A DNA stretch of 64,000 nucleotides from Sipunculus nudus (GCA_026874595.1 CM049316.1:75182676-75246675), one strand, 5' to 3'. Shown: positions 12,562-25,280, counted from the stretch's first letter. The notes: generated by a model from the letters alone, not told the origin. Made by a program: numbers and translations.

Positions 12562-14425
12562 TAATCATCCTTTCAATGCGTTTCTGAAACAATTTAATTA
12601 AACGTATGCAGTTAGAAACCTGAGCTAAATTTGTATATACTAAATGTACAAAGATACATGTACCACGTTGCGGTTTTTTTTTTCAAATGTAAAGAAATAC
12701 AAACACCCAGCCAAATGCTGAACTAATAGCATCGGTACAAGGTAGATGGATTTTTTTTGTCGTAGCATTTTAACACCCTCCCTATCCCTCACTGAAGTCA
12801 ACCAAATTATCACATAAGTCATGTGTAAAGGAGGCCGGCCTGTGTTCGAGCTACCAAGGGTTAATCTGTTGGTGACCTCAACCGGAAGCTTTGACACCAT
12901 GCACTGATGATCAAACTCGATTATTCCTGTCAACAGATGACCCTCTTATACTATGAGTGTCTTTACCTTATAATAATCGACTGATTGCAGTTTGCAGGTT
13001 GATGTGGTGATGTGGTTTTCAAAGTTTTTACAGTGTATTTCAGAATGCTTGAACTGTAATTATAATCTACCGAAATGAGTTTGCACAAAAGTCGCAGTTC
13101 AAGCCAAATGATTTGTTCTGCAGTTGGCCTTCCCTGTTATACTTCTGACTGATTGGCTTCTGTCTGATTCTATACTTACGTAAAAAGACACTGATCTTAG
13201 TATGAATCTCACTTGTGGTTTGGTGTTATTATCAGAATGTATGCCTGGAGGCAGGGGATGTGGGCTAATTTGATTATAAAAATCATTATGGCATTTATCA
13301 TGTCAACAAACCGTGTACATGTTTTTCGAAAATTATGCTTAAAGTCAGTGATTTTTGCGAGGAGGGAACGTAAAATTATTTGTACTCTACCCCCGTCTAT
13401 CACATCCACATACACATATACCCTGATTGTAAAAGACTGATTAATTCAACATCCTTCGCACAGGTCAATGAGCGTTTTATATATTTAAAACAAGTTCAAT
13501 AGTTATGTGTGATTTAAAAAACATGTTTTGGCACAGTTTCAGGAGGTATGTGATGAATTGAGGAATACGCGACATAGTAACACAATCGGGACAAACGCTC
13601 AGCGAATGTATTTCGTTGATTGACATACACTGTTCTTCTTGCTAAATGTTACTATATGCACTTTCATTTATACAATGTTAAATTATAGAATCATTATTGA
13701 AAAGTAAGTCATACAGATCTTTATTTGTAAATGAATAAAGAAGTTTGAAGCCTAATTTTAGAGAAACCACTTGAATTATTAAACAGGTGAACCACTACTT
13801 TTTAGAAGATTACATTTAGGAGATAGTGAGATTTAATTTGTGAATAGATAGAGAGTATCGCACAACACAAAAAAGTAGTAGATTCACTTACGTACATACC
13901 TACAACCGTACTCTGACTCACACTCAGAGGGACGATACTGTAAGAAGCGTTTCCATTTCTTGTGTATCGTTATCTTGTTCATATACAGTGATACACTAGG
14001 TGGTTGGTTCAGCCATCCCGCTGCTTGGACTAACATCCAAGAGATCGCTTCTATGAGTTGTATTAGTCATTACCAAATAAAACAAAACATGACTTAATTT
14101 CGAAATTTATTGTAAATTTATCATACATATATAATGCACCATATCTGGTTTTATATGAAAGTAAACCATCGTTACCTCTTCAAATGCTCCAAACAATATT
14201 GATTGTTTGACTCATGTGACTGTTCAAATGATTTTTGTGCGGTGGGAGCTGGGTGTTAGTCCCAAACATTTACTATGTGGCGCTTAGCTCACCTCCTCCG
14301 ACGTACCTCTAGAAACTGTGCCAAAGTGTGGTAATATAAAACACGTGACTATAGTTAAATACATTCAACGCTCATTTACCTCATCGAGAAATGTTGAATT
14401 AATCAGCGTTTGACATCACATATGT
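9531..14425. other. Gene-free AT-rich spacer
   Basis: No exon with convincing domain content was recognised. Contents: (TA)n at about 10174-10217, 11531-11568 and 12507-12560, plus scattered poly-A/T. An open minus frame at 12640-12933 has no domain and looks like repeat DNA. Confidence 0.4.
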
Positions 14426-14503
<78 letters not shown>

Positions 14504-14542
14504 GTGAGTGAGTGAGAGAGAGAGAGCGGGAGAGAGAGAGAG
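14426..14542. repeat. Long (GA)n microsatellite with GTGA variant block
   Basis: About 75 bp of uninterrupted AG, then four to five TGAG units, then AG again with a GCGGG interruption. The internal TGAG variant indicates replication slippage on an older tract. Confidence 0.95.
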
Positions 14543-17500
14543 TATGTGGAAGTATGTGGAATAATACGTTGCTGTTGAGATCAGTTGGGTCATCGATACT
14601 GTGCAGAATGTCGGAAAGACTTTTTATAGAAATTTATCACGTTTACGTGGAAGGAATCAGTCTGGTTATGCTTTGTATGCACAAAGAACAAAGTCAAGTA
14701 TGTCAAATTACCCTTTACTCTTCGTGTACCATTTAAGGAAACATCCGTTTACATTTGTAGCTATAAAAGTTAAATATGTATGATGAATTGAGAAATTCGG
14801 ACCTTGTTTATTTATATATCTAATTATTCTTACAGAAGTTATTACTTGGAAGTGGTATCTCAATTCAACTCGACGGGCTGACGAACCATATTGTTTATCA
14901 GTGTATATGTAAATTGAACACAGTATGGACATGCACAGTAAAAAAGGACTCCTCATGCAGTTTCGTTCTTGTGGTGATGCTTTATAGGGCGTGAGTAGAT
15001 ATGGTAGGTTAATCTTTCTGGCCTAGTAATTTTATCTAATTATTTATCGCTTTAAGGTATGATTTTTTTACACTTATTCCAGTAAACTGCCTATACAGGT
15101 TTCTTCGCTTCATGATTTGAAATGTTTTCGGTAAAATTGTAGAGAAGCTTGTAAGTAAAAAAGAAAATTGTGCTGAACCCACCAGAACTGTGTGGCTAGA
15201 TGCCGAATATCAACACGGATTCACACGTTTATGCAAATAATTATGGAAATACAACATGGATTAACACCATATATCGTTTACAGATAAGCTGGACACAAGT
15301 TGTCCCTGTGCCGCAGAGTTTCACTAAAATACATTTTGTCAGGTGTCTGACTTTGAAAAAAGTATGAAGAGTTGGGAACAAGCCTCAGTGACATGTATTT
15401 TTTGGAAAATGTGTTCGTCACGAAAATGATTGTATTTCGCCGAATCTTCTGAACATAGTACGTTGTACTATAAATTTTTCTGATAAAAGCAGCAGCGTTG
15501 ATAAGGCATATTGGCTTTCTGCAACAAACATCCTCTGGCGATGGCATGAAGGCATTTTCCTTTTAGAGTACTGAAGCAAGCCTGATATTATGGTATATTA
15601 AATGTAAATAATTAATATGTGAGTGAATAATCCAATTAAAGGCAATATATTTATAAATATTTGTGTAGGAAAGTTGATGAAATCTCCCCATGGGACTTGG
15701 CCAAAGTAGTCTGAATTCACAGGTGGTTTCATTAGAAAGGTCAGTTATACTCACAGTGAAATGCTTATGTTCATTCACGGGAAAATGTACAGACAGTCGG
15801 TATCATTAGACATGTGTTCCTTCAAACAGGTTCCACTGTATTCTCTTTCGTGATGACCATGACATATAATGACATAAAGTAGGTTTTAATCTTGCACGTT
15901 AATTTGATTCCACATGACATGAATTATTTCCCTTTTATTAGTGACGAAAGATTACGTATTTCATCTGTAAGGGTAAGCTCTGTTTTAACACAGACATACA
16001 AATTTAATATTTAAAAATGGAAATTCCATACAAATTCTTATCATTGGTTCTAACTTAAGCCCTGCACCACGGTAATGGCATTTATTGGTTTTAATTGTTA
16101 ATTTGATTTACCGATTGTTTATTACTTATTGTATAATTACAAACGTCAAGATCATTTAAAAAAAATAGCATTTTCAGTAACTTGTACGGGAATGATGATA
16201 ACCTGGCCTGCATGTATATATTCATAGCAAGCAATCCTAGAAGCTGCATTACGTATAGGGTGACAAGAAGAATGATTTCAGTACTGAGTCTGCTGGGAAT
16301 CGTCGTTCTGATTATGTCCATAACGAGATAATTTGATATTGAGAAAAATAATTGACTGTAAAATATTTATAATGGTCAAAATTATATTAAAGCATGAACC
16401 GACAATAAGACAAGTAATAATAATAATAATATTATTATTATAATTATTAGTATTATCATATATAATAATAATAACTTTTTTTATTATAATTATATTTATT
16501 GTTATAAACGCAAATGATTAAATATTGTTTGTAAATTGGAGATATTTGTGTATTCCATTCAGATTGAAACTTTTGCAGACTTCATCTGCGGAGCTAACTG
16601 CAAAGGAAAAAAGTATGATGCAGTATTGAGGTCTCGTCTGGAGAGAATTTAGACTTTGATGACGTAGAATTGTGGCTATTTGATGGAACTGAAGCATCCT
16701 TTCCTGATGCATGTCGAAGCAGTGGTGATGTACAAGATCTACTACTTCCAGAGTGGAACCATGAAGCCAAGACAAGAGAATAATTAAAGTGTGTGATAAA
16801 CTTATTCAAAGTGTGATCAACGAATCCGGGGAAGCGCTAGTAACGGGTTCGGTATAGCAGAGTACAGACATAAGGTTGAATGTCACAAGGGAATCACATC
16901 ACAGGCCAGGTTTAAAATCATATTCATGACACTGATCTACGCGTTCACCAGGATACAGGGTGAAATGAATGCAGCTTGTTGTATTACTCTCTCCGCGCCA
17001 GATGAAGTCCATTTGAACTGAAATAGCCCTTTCCATGATAAAATACCTGACAGCCCTGAAAAGAAAAGCACCTGAACTGGTACAGTTGTTAATGCAGTGT
17101 CGCATGGAGCAGGTTATAACCGGAGAGACAGCCATGTTGAAAAACGATACATTCCTCGTGGTCAATGAAATATATAACATTTAATGTTTCTAGTAAGCAT
17201 ACCAACAGGCTATGCACAAAAGCTTTAACATTGCGAAATCAAATATAAAAGTATAGTCAACTTATGTGATTAAGTTCTTTCCTTCAAATGATGACATCAA
17301 TCGAACCAACTGATTCCGATATAGATGCGTGGCCTGTTATAATTTTGGAAACGCTACATGTGTTCTGATCGAGGGCGTAGAATATATACCGATGATTTAT
17401 TCGGGACAAAGACAGAGACCAGACTATATGCACGAGACACAGACCAAAACTGGAACCAAGGATCCGTGACCGACAACTCGAGATCATATGTTAACACAGA

Positions 17501-18010
17501 TTCCATCAACTCCTTATAAGACAATCAATGTTCAAACAAAATTTAAGTGAAGCCCCCTTTAACAGATCTATCACCTTTATCTTAAGTTAATCCCTCTTTT
17601 AAGAAAGCCACACGGGGAGAATACAGTCATGCCATAAAAATAGTTCTTTCTTTAAAAAACAACACGGTTTACCGAATGCATGAAAAATTGTTTGTAGGAG
17701 TGTAAAAGAAAGGAAGAAAAAAAGTGGAATATTATATGACCACATTCACATACCTGAATAATTAACCTCGGCCAAAGTGACTAGAAACACAAATTTTTTA
17801 CACTTCTTCTGTATTGTAATTTCTCACTGAATATTTTGCACACAAGGAAAAAAACAAGCAACAAAACAAACCGACAGACAGGCTACAACACAACCTCCCC
17901 GACTCATTCAATTAGACAGTATTTAATGTGTATTTCAAGTTTATCATTTTGCTTCCCGGATATTGCTTACTACTACAAAGATTTAGTTCTGCTCGCTGTG
18001 CTGCATAAAG
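14543..18010. other. Spacer with (TAA)n tract and weak coding hints
   Basis: An A/T trinucleotide-rich tract lies at about 16415-16475. Minus-strand frames at about 17180-16899 (CSMRHCINNCTSS) and 17487-17284 (FYALDQNTCS) have cysteine spacing vaguely like PAN/apple domains, but no consistent splice model could be made. A plus frame at about 16619-16782 (VELWLFDGTEASFP...) is open for around 53 codons without an ATG. None is strong enough to call. Confidence 0.3.
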
Positions 18011-18205
18011 CATGTTGTCCATATAACGTCACGTGTGCAATACGTGTGCGATATCATTATATGTTCCATTCCCTATATTACGCTGAGTGCTTTTTTAAAC
18101 TTGAGAACCAATCTTTATCTGTGTTATATAAAGAACATCTGGAAAACGTAACGTTTTTGTCTGCGTTACAACATCAATTTATTCATCATTCAACTGGATC
18201 AACGG
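18011..18205 (+). CDS. Candidate exon: N-terminal half of lectin-like domain 1
   Basis: The acceptor CATAAAG| and the donor ACGG|GTGTTT enclose 195 nt, phase 1 on both sides. The product reads CCPYNVTCAIRV then YYAECFFKLENQSLSVLYKE and FLSALQHQF. The pattern 'A-x-C-F...N-x-S-L-x-V-L...' fits alpha-1 and beta-2 of a CTLD. It lacks the usual Trp, so the assignment is tentative. The neighbouring stretch 18690-18830 (EECFCFNQGFLSLSTRHLL) looks like a second, weaker copy of the same region. Confidence 0.35.
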
Positions 18206-20481
18206 GTGTTTAAAGACTGCTATATTAACTTAAACACAAGATCATCGAATATTAGTACTTATTTATCTCCATATATCAACAAAATATGTTGTTCGCCTTA
18301 TCAAGACCATTAGTAACCCGGATAATGGCTCTCTGCAGTCATATTTGATAATAAATCGCACAATCGTCTTTTTACTTTCATCAGATACCTATGAAATATA
18401 CGTGTGCTACTGTTTCCGGCTCTGTGTCGAAGTTACACGTGTTTGATGGAAATAAAAAAAAACAAGGCAAATATTAACTGAAGCGTGCTTTTATACAGAA
18501 AGCCAGATATATGAGGAAAATAATTCCTCTAACCTGTTGGGATATAGGAATCATAACTAATTAAAGATATTCACGGATTTCAATTTTAAATATGTACCAA
18601 CTTTAAATAAGCTAAATAAGTTAGTAAATATATTGTTACAAAATATAGTGAAGCCTTTTGATAACACATATTGTAAAACATTAAGAGCTATATTCTACAT
18701 TGTCCATGAGGAATGCTTTTGTTTCAATCAGGGCTTCTTAAGTCTTAGTACCCGCCATCTACTCCATGATAAAGTTGTCAACCTCATTTGTGTTTTCCGT
18801 TCTGTCTTTGCTGAAACTACACATAAATAAACGTCATCATGTATTTGTACTTGTTTAATTGGCCTGGCCGATACGAAATTCACTTGTAGGCTCACTCTCG
18901 GATTCGTTAAATATATCTCTCAAAAGTTCACCAGCCTCCACAATCACTTTCTTCTGCTCGTCCAGAGCAGTTCCTTAAAATTTTGAATAATGTGCAGGCG
19001 CTTCTGCAGATGAAACGTTTGAAAGTTGACGCCTGGAAAGAGAAGAGTTTTATTTTCTGTTTCTATTTAAACTCGAGAAAAAAAAGAGGAGTGTAAAGCG
19101 AATGATACTGAAGTACTATAAGCGTTAATATCATTATTATTATTAATAACTAAGGATTGTTGTTGTGAGTAAGGATGTTGTTATTCTCGTTTGTGCCTTA
19201 TCTAATGGACACACACACACAATATGCGCATACGTATTCTCACCGCAACCGAAGGCCGACAAGTAGATTAGGGCCCTATGACAATATTCCATGATATTAA
19301 ACGGTCAGATTCACGTACCCTTATATATCTAAATGAAAAAGTGTGGAATTTCAGTTTATATGTGACAAAAGTCGATTGGTAGATGGGATTTTCTATTCAT
19401 CGATAGGCTTATGACACAAAGTGGGCTTCACTGTGTCTCAGAAATGGAGCACAACCTCTCATTAATACTAATCTGAGCTTTAGCCTATAAAGTTAGCACC
19501 CTGACATCATAGTGGCAAAAAACTATTAACATTCCTGACCAAAGAGGCCCCTGCACACCATTCAGGCACCATGAGCGAGGACATGAGACCCCCTCCCAAA
19601 TTGTCGTTTGGCAAAGTCGAGCCTCTGTGACGTCATAACCGCTATGGGTGCCGCATGACAAGGTTCAGTGCTACTGCGTTAAATATGACTTGACAGCGTC
19701 GTTAGGTAATATTATTTTATTCCATCAATAATTCATGGGAAATAAATTAGGCGGTCTCTCACAGCTGTTAGTTCTTGCAACACTGAAACCTGAAAATTAG
19801 TTTGTAACAAAATAAATGGAAAAATGATGTGGACCATGGTTCGTGGAACGAAGTATATAAGGATGTTATATACAAAAAAGGTTCATATCCGATCGATTTT
19901 GATTATGTATTAAATAAGTACGGCCTAGGGAAGTATCTTATAAATATATCAACAGATGATTCTTCCCCAATGAGATGAAATTGAAAAAAAAGTAATATTC
20001 AATGCGATGTATAAATATGAACAAAATATCTGGTATTATGGTAACTGTTTTATAGTAGTTTTTTTTTGTCGATTTCTTTCTGAATTCAATCAGATGTAAA
20101 AAGATCATGTGCACATAAAGGGTAAAAGTTTTGCGATACGGTAAGACAAGTGTGCCTTGTAATGTTTGCAGTACTCTTCAAAATATTTTGTTATACATTG
20201 TATTGTTTCCGATATTTTTTATGAACGTAATTAGTTGAAAGAAAGTTGATTAAATCACCTTAATGTAACTAAATTTCCTAAGTGGCACAACGTGACCGAA
20301 TCAAGCCTTTCTGAAGACCACAGATAAATTGAATTGATATTGATATCTGCTGACTCTTTGCAACATTTAATCAGGGTACTATGACGCTATGATATTATAT
20401 TGTATAATCCTTTTATATAAACGTATTCGTAACATCGGAACGTTTTATATGACTTCACCGCATATAAACTAGAGATGCAGC

Positions 20482-20519
<38 letters not shown>

Positions 20520-23500
20520 GTATTATTTAATTCGGAAATAGATATTTGTTATATATGGTTAATTTTCTTAATGATTATGCTCTCTTTGTAAAAAAAGAGA
20601 TGTAAATGATTTTTATAATCCAAATTACACCCTACGAAGCCTTTGGGGACGATAGCTTGAAATCAACTGCTTCTCCCATTCTTGTTCAATCGTTGATGGT
20701 AATTTTTATTTCAAACATGCCTCGGAACATGCCCCTTCCCCATGTTACTTCCTTCTATTCAAATCGACCATTAATCAATATTAATGTATACACAGCGCTT
20801 GATAATATAGGTCTTATCAGATTTTTGCTATGTAAATACATTAACACTTTTGTAGAATGAACATGTGTTTCAAATTTTTTTTTCTCTGGATTTCAGCGAA
20901 CTACCCTGGTATGGTTAGTTATGAGTTGATCAAAATTATGGGCGGGCCTAGACTTGCATGTTGATATTAATGGACATAAGCGGGCTGTAATTTCTTTTTA
21001 CTTAAAAGAATTTTTTGCGATTTTTTTCAGAGGGTGATCCTCCTCTGAAAACCTCCGAAAAAAGAACTTGTGGGGTTGTGAGGAACGAACAAGTCTATGC
21101 CATCGACTGTTTTATTAAAGCAGACGGTTTTATTTGTGAAGGAACAGGTTTGTATAAAAACGCAACATGATTGACATAGTTGTGGATATTAAAACTTTAA
21201 AACTGTGGCTGGGGATTTTTTTTTTTTGGAGGCTGGAGGGAGGCGCTTCCTTCAGGGTGTTTCAGGAACAGAGGGTTATGTAGCATACAGTAAACAGTAA
21301 GCTTCCGTTAATAGTTGGATCGTAGGTATCAAATTCATTAATTTATAACATCTTTCCTGTGTGTCGGAAAAATATATAATAGGAAAATAAAACAGATTAG
21401 TGTCTACATTTAGTTCATAACGTGGTAACGTTTAATATGCTAAACGGACAGATTGGACAGAATGTCCACGGAAAAATAGCAGGACCGCTGAATTCTCCCT
21501 CGTGTTATTGTGTCGTACGGCGGGACGTGTCATGGTTTGAAGCGCGAAATCATTGCACTGGATTTAAGATGCTTCTTCTTACGTCACTTGATCTTTCTGA
21601 CATCATTTGGAGAGAGCCGCGAGATAATGAATATTTGGTGGGGGTGACAAAATCAAAATGGCAGATTGAATTACCACATGGAGATGATTTCTTTTTTTTT
21701 TAATTAACCCTCTGCAAATCTGAAAATAATAACAAATTGTATAAATTTCCACTTCATTAAACGTATTTACCTTTAAAAATCGATCAGAATGCGTTTTCTG
21801 AAAATTTTCTAAAATTTTTTTCCTGATCTTCATATGTAAGTTGCAACTCTTTTTCTGGTAAAATATATTCTGCTATTCTTCTAACGCCACAAATGACGTT
21901 CTTTGGTCTAACTTGCGCCATGACCAACTTGGGGCTGCGTCTCGTGATTGTTCCATTCTACAGATGGCCCCCAATGCATTTTCCGATCAATTTAAAGAAA
22001 CTTTTTTCCTGATCTTTATATGCAAGTTGCGATTCTTTTTCTGGTAAAATATGTTTTGCTATTTTTCTAAAGCCACAAATGACGTTCTTTGGGCTAACTG
22101 GCGAATGACCAATTTGAGGCTGCGTCTCGTGATTGTTCAATCCTACAGATGACCCCCTATACATCATTTTGGAAACGAGTATCCTGTACGACCTCATTCC
22201 CATTTTTGTGTGTGACTTCGCCAGGTGAGAGCTCCTCATTGGAGAGACATTTAATGCATGCATTTGTTATGTCTATCTGTTTGTCTCTCTGGTTTTGGAG
22301 GAGGTTATGCACTGACATCCATACATGTGTCTGTCTGTCTCACTGCCTGTCTTTATGTCTGTTTTCTGAGTTGGTGGAGTCACGCGAACGATCCCTGTAT
22401 TTTACTTCGAGGTTGGACCAATGGCGGGTATGAAATAAACCTCTATTGTCTCACTAAGCCTAAAAGATCAGGCGATAAGTCTTAGTAAGATATTTTGTGT
22501 CAAAGTGTTTCCGGGGGTTATACGATGAATGCATGTCTACTTATCCTTTTGTGTGTTTCGGTTTTACATTATGTCTGTGTACACAATATTTTAAAATATA
22601 AAAATCTTAATGCAAAGATAAAAATAAAAACGTCTGTACACCAGTTTTAAAGACCTACAGAGTTAGTCTTTGTACAATTTTCTAAGTAGTTATAGAAAAA
22701 AAAATATCCAATCATAATAGACAATTTGTTCTGATCAGTGTATTTGTTTGATGCAGTTGTAAGGCTTTGAGAGGTTGAATGAATAGTATTCGTATTATTA
22801 TATAAGATACATATATTCTCCAGAAAATCGTACAACAGGTGAACCATTACACACCCAGGAAACAACCAATGAAAACTGTAAGTATCAACTTGCCTTCCAA
22901 TAAAAAAAGCACTACATTCACAACTTTCACTTTCTGTATCATAAAATCGAGCAATTATTCAGACTTGAAACGATTGATTTTGCAAAGCAAATGATAACCC
23001 TAACCATACCCAATTATTCGATTGAGAGAACAGAGCTTTATTTCCAAGCTGGGTAAATACATCGAGATAAGTGTGATAAATGTGCATTTTAGTGTAGATT
23101 CTTTTACTTTTTAATTATTTATCATAGACTACCAACGTGCCTGATAGGCTTGAGATACTCGATATCAAATGGATACATTTATCAAACAGGTCTACTGCTA
23201 AAATAAACGTGAATTACATTTCGTTTGATACTAAAATATCCCCTCCATCTAAAGCCAGGCATCACTTTAACATATCTTTCAGATCCTGGGCCCTTGGATT
23301 ATACAAAACCAATTGTTGTACCAGTGGTCGTCATTCTGTTGATTTTAATTCTGGCTGCACTTGTTTTTATTATTTCATGTCTAGGAGAAACAGGTAGGTT
23401 TAAGGGATAAATTCATTGGGATGAATTATGGTTATCAATTATCTTTCAAGTAAAACAATCTGTTTCTTGTGTTAGGAGATAAATCAATTTCTTAATGCCA

Positions 23501-23996
23501 GATAAAGATTTCTTATGACAAATCTTGAGTTTTTATCTTGTAATATGTAGCTTTAGTCAGAAAATGGGGCAGGCATCAGGTGCGGCAATCACGTAGTACT
23601 CCAAGGATAAACGGAGCTTAGTTATAACCTATTGGTAATGTGGACTTGATAAAATGTTGGGGTTTGATCAGTATTAATTCACACACATGTATATTAGCTA
23701 TACCATATTAATAGCTTTTCCAAATGCTTACTTTTTCCAGAAATCATACTACGACACTATCTGTGACAGAATCAAGATAACAGAAAGTTTTTATCCCGAA
23801 ACAAGCAAAATCTGAGGCCACCTGTTACATCAACATGGGGGACAAGAATGCATCTAGGCGGAGATACAATCCTCTTAACTTCCTTCGATCAAGTTTGCAA
23901 GAATTTGTCAAAGAGCATGAATACATCGTTCCGACACTATCAGATGACGTCAACGTTCTACCACCTCCACGTCCGCCACGAATAAGCAACAATTGA
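18011..23996 (+). CDS. Transmembrane C-type-lectin-like receptor gene, partly decayed
   Basis: Recognised exons: 18011-18205 (N-terminal half of a lectin-like domain), 21031-21147 (C-terminal half, TCGVV...AIDCF...GFICEG), 21483 to about 21700 (start of a second domain, SWFEARNHC), 22073-22224 (end of that domain, FPFLCVTSP), 23281-23393 (membrane segment) and 23806-23996 (tail). Every resolvable intron is phase 1. The product would be a type I surface protein with two CTLDs; canonical sugar-binding EPN/QPD and WND motifs are not visible, so glycan binding is doubtful. Lesions in the second CTLD (missing donor, 1-bp deletion) suggest a pseudogene or a poor allele. No signal-peptide exon was found, and a middle exon of CTLD1 is missing from the model. 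Confidence 0.55.
18855..18973 (-). CDS. Candidate terminal exon, acidic C-terminus, unknown gene
   Basis: The acceptor AATTTTAAG| opens a phase-1 frame of 39 residues to TAA (18855-18857): ALDEQKKVIVEAGELLRDIF followed by NESESEPTSEFRIGQAN. Codon usage looks protein-like, and the reading is amphipathic then acidic. No upstream exon on this strand can be joined with confidence. The phase-1 exon at 28028-27612 would be compatible, which would place the lectin gene inside an intron. Confidence 0.3.
20484..20519. repeat. (ATT)n microsatellite
   Basis: About twelve ATT units in the first large intron of the lectin-like gene. Confidence 0.9.
21031..21147 (+). CDS. Exon: C-terminal half of lectin-like domain 1
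   Basis: A strong polypyrimidine acceptor (TTTTTTTCAG|) and the donor ACAG|GTTTGT flank 117 nt, phase 1-1. Residues GDPPLKTSEKRTCGVV, then VYAIDCF and DGFICEG, show the last three conserved CTLD cysteines (C...DC...FIC). Just upstream, a second strong acceptor at 20897 is followed by ANYPG in the same phase, which may be a small additional piece of this domain. Confidence 0.7.
21483..21703 (+). pseudogene. Exon: N-terminal half of lectin-like domain 2, donor lost
   Basis: The acceptor ATAGCAG| continues phase 1 from 21147. The frame gives SCYCVVRRDVSWFEARNHC, LLLTSLDLSDIIW, then YLVGVTKSKWQIELPHG. SWFEAR-x2-C and the YLVGV...W strand are clear CTLD signatures. The frame runs into a T9-10 stretch and stops at 21703. 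No GT donor exists in the required phase. The likely ancestral site reads CATG|GAGATG, one base away from GT, so splicing to the next exon appears broken. Confidence 0.6.
21821..22160 (+). repeat. 186-bp tandem duplication carrying a lectin exon
   Basis: Two direct copies about 186 bp apart share intron sequence ('tcctgatctt...ttttctggtaaaatat') and exon sequence ('aatgacgttctttgg...ctcgtgattgtt'). Copy 1 keeps the frame NDVLWSNLRHDQLGAASRDC but has CG in place of the AG acceptor and loses the end of the domain. Copy 2 keeps AAAG| and the terminal Cys block but has a 1-bp deletion. Confidence 0.8.
22073..22224 (+). pseudogene. Exon: C-terminal half of lectin-like domain 2, frameshifted
   Basis: The acceptor TTTTCTAAAG| gives NDVLWANWR in phase 1, then one missing base (CGAATG against CGCCATG in the sister copy) moves the frame. 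The rest reads AASRDCSILQMTP...FWKRVSCTTSFPFLCVTSP, the standard end of a CTLD. The donor CCAG|GTGAGA leaves phase 1 and fits the membrane exon. A shorter exon using a later AG could avoid the frameshift but would lose domain core. Confidence 0.55.
23281..23393 (+). CDS. Exon: transmembrane segment of lectin-like receptor
   Basis: The acceptor ATCTTTCAG| joins in phase 1. DPGPLDYTKP is followed by about 23 hydrophobic residues (IVVPVVVILLILILAALVFI) and then ISCLGETG. The donor ACAG|GTAGGT is strong. The orientation (lectin domains outside, short linker, membrane, tail) implies a type I receptor. Confidence 0.75.
23806..23996 (+). CDS. Exon: cytoplasmic tail with YINM and PPPRPPR
   Basis: Phase-1 entry after AACAAG| gives 63 residues to TGA at 23994-23996, including TCYINMGDKNASRRRYNPL, EHEYIVPTLSDD and LPPPRPPRISNN. 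YxxM is the known binding motif for PI3K p85 SH2 domains, and PxxPxR-like strings bind SH3 domains, so the tail could signal. A second frame from an earlier AG (23775) is also open to 23986, but it has no comparable motifs. Confidence 0.6.
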
Positions 23997-25234
23997 ATCG
24001 AGATTTTTGGAGATGTGCGAAGACACAAACTAACTTTCACCATTTTCTTTATTTTCAAATAGGCGGAAAGATTCTAGGTTTATTTCATTTGTCTTACAAC
24101 AAATGTTTTTGAATTCCAATATTAAATATCATTATTTATATACATGAGTGCTAATGGAAGCAAGTATTTTCACCAATGAAAGTCGATGGCATAAGTTGAT
24201 TTAGAAGGGCTAGGCATCTCCTCTCCTTGATTAAAAACATGATTTTCTCGCAACACTTGTGCCGAAAATTCTTTCATGGGTCTCAAATCAGCATGCCCTT
24301 TTGGCAATGAGCAAATTTCCCATAAGACCTTATTCGGCCTATATATTTAACTAATAATTCAGCTTATCGAATATATCCTTAAGGTGTAGCCATGTATTCC
24401 GGTCAGACACCTAATTTATCATTAATCCAAGGACGATGGCACCGTTACAAGAGAGTTCGTTGAATTTTAGTAATCCTTGTGAACTACCTTGAAAATTTTC
24501 CACATGGCAGTCAAGTTAGCAAGTAGGAATAGGCCATGAGCTTCTCATGGATCACAATATAACAGTACTTCCCCAAAATATAGCATTGAAAAATAAATTA
24601 TGATATAATTAGTTATTTCATGAACACAAACCGGAGTGTAACATTCACAACAGGCTGTTGTCTCTCCCGTCTATGGCCATATATAAATAAAACCCACATG
24701 TTTGATGTTTTATTATGACCTACAATGTGACTGCGGGACCAACGAACCTTAAATAATTGCCCCCCTGATTAAAGGTCTGGAAAGTTACTGTCTCTTCCGA
24801 GATCAAATATGTGTTTTCAAATAATGATATTCAAAAATTGAGCACATTAAGCATAATTACATATGAACAGAAACTTTATATCTTATTATGCAAATTTAGG
24901 TGCATGTCTTATTAACGGTGCACTGAAGAATATAGTACGATTACAGAGCGGTCCTGTGAAGCTATGTGTTTTTTGCCGGATATATCTGGTTGTCTTGGTC
25001 CACGAATGGACCGTCTTATTATATTGGTGTAACAGTGGAATTATGAGCCCCTAATTGTAGTCTGATTTTACTGGTGGAGGTATGTGTTCTCAAGAGATAG
25101 GTGCTTTATTATATGTTGTTTGTCTTGTTGGAGGTTGAGATATAAGCCCAAGGAACATGCCATGAAGTAATTCATAAAAAAACAACAGTTCTAGTTTCAA
25201 ATACATACATACACACATACACACATATATAAAT

Positions 25235-25280
<46 letters not shown>

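Noticed and set aside
14399-14593. Ser-Leu repeat frame and its Glu-Arg antisense
   Set aside because: Translated (GA)n/(CT)n tract without any coding signal; the Glu-Arg reading is only meaningful in the true exons at 59119 and 56381.
16899-17180. Minus frame with PAN-like cysteine spacing
   Set aside because: No acceptor and donor pair preserves the frame, and the motif is too weak; mentioned only in the spacer entry.
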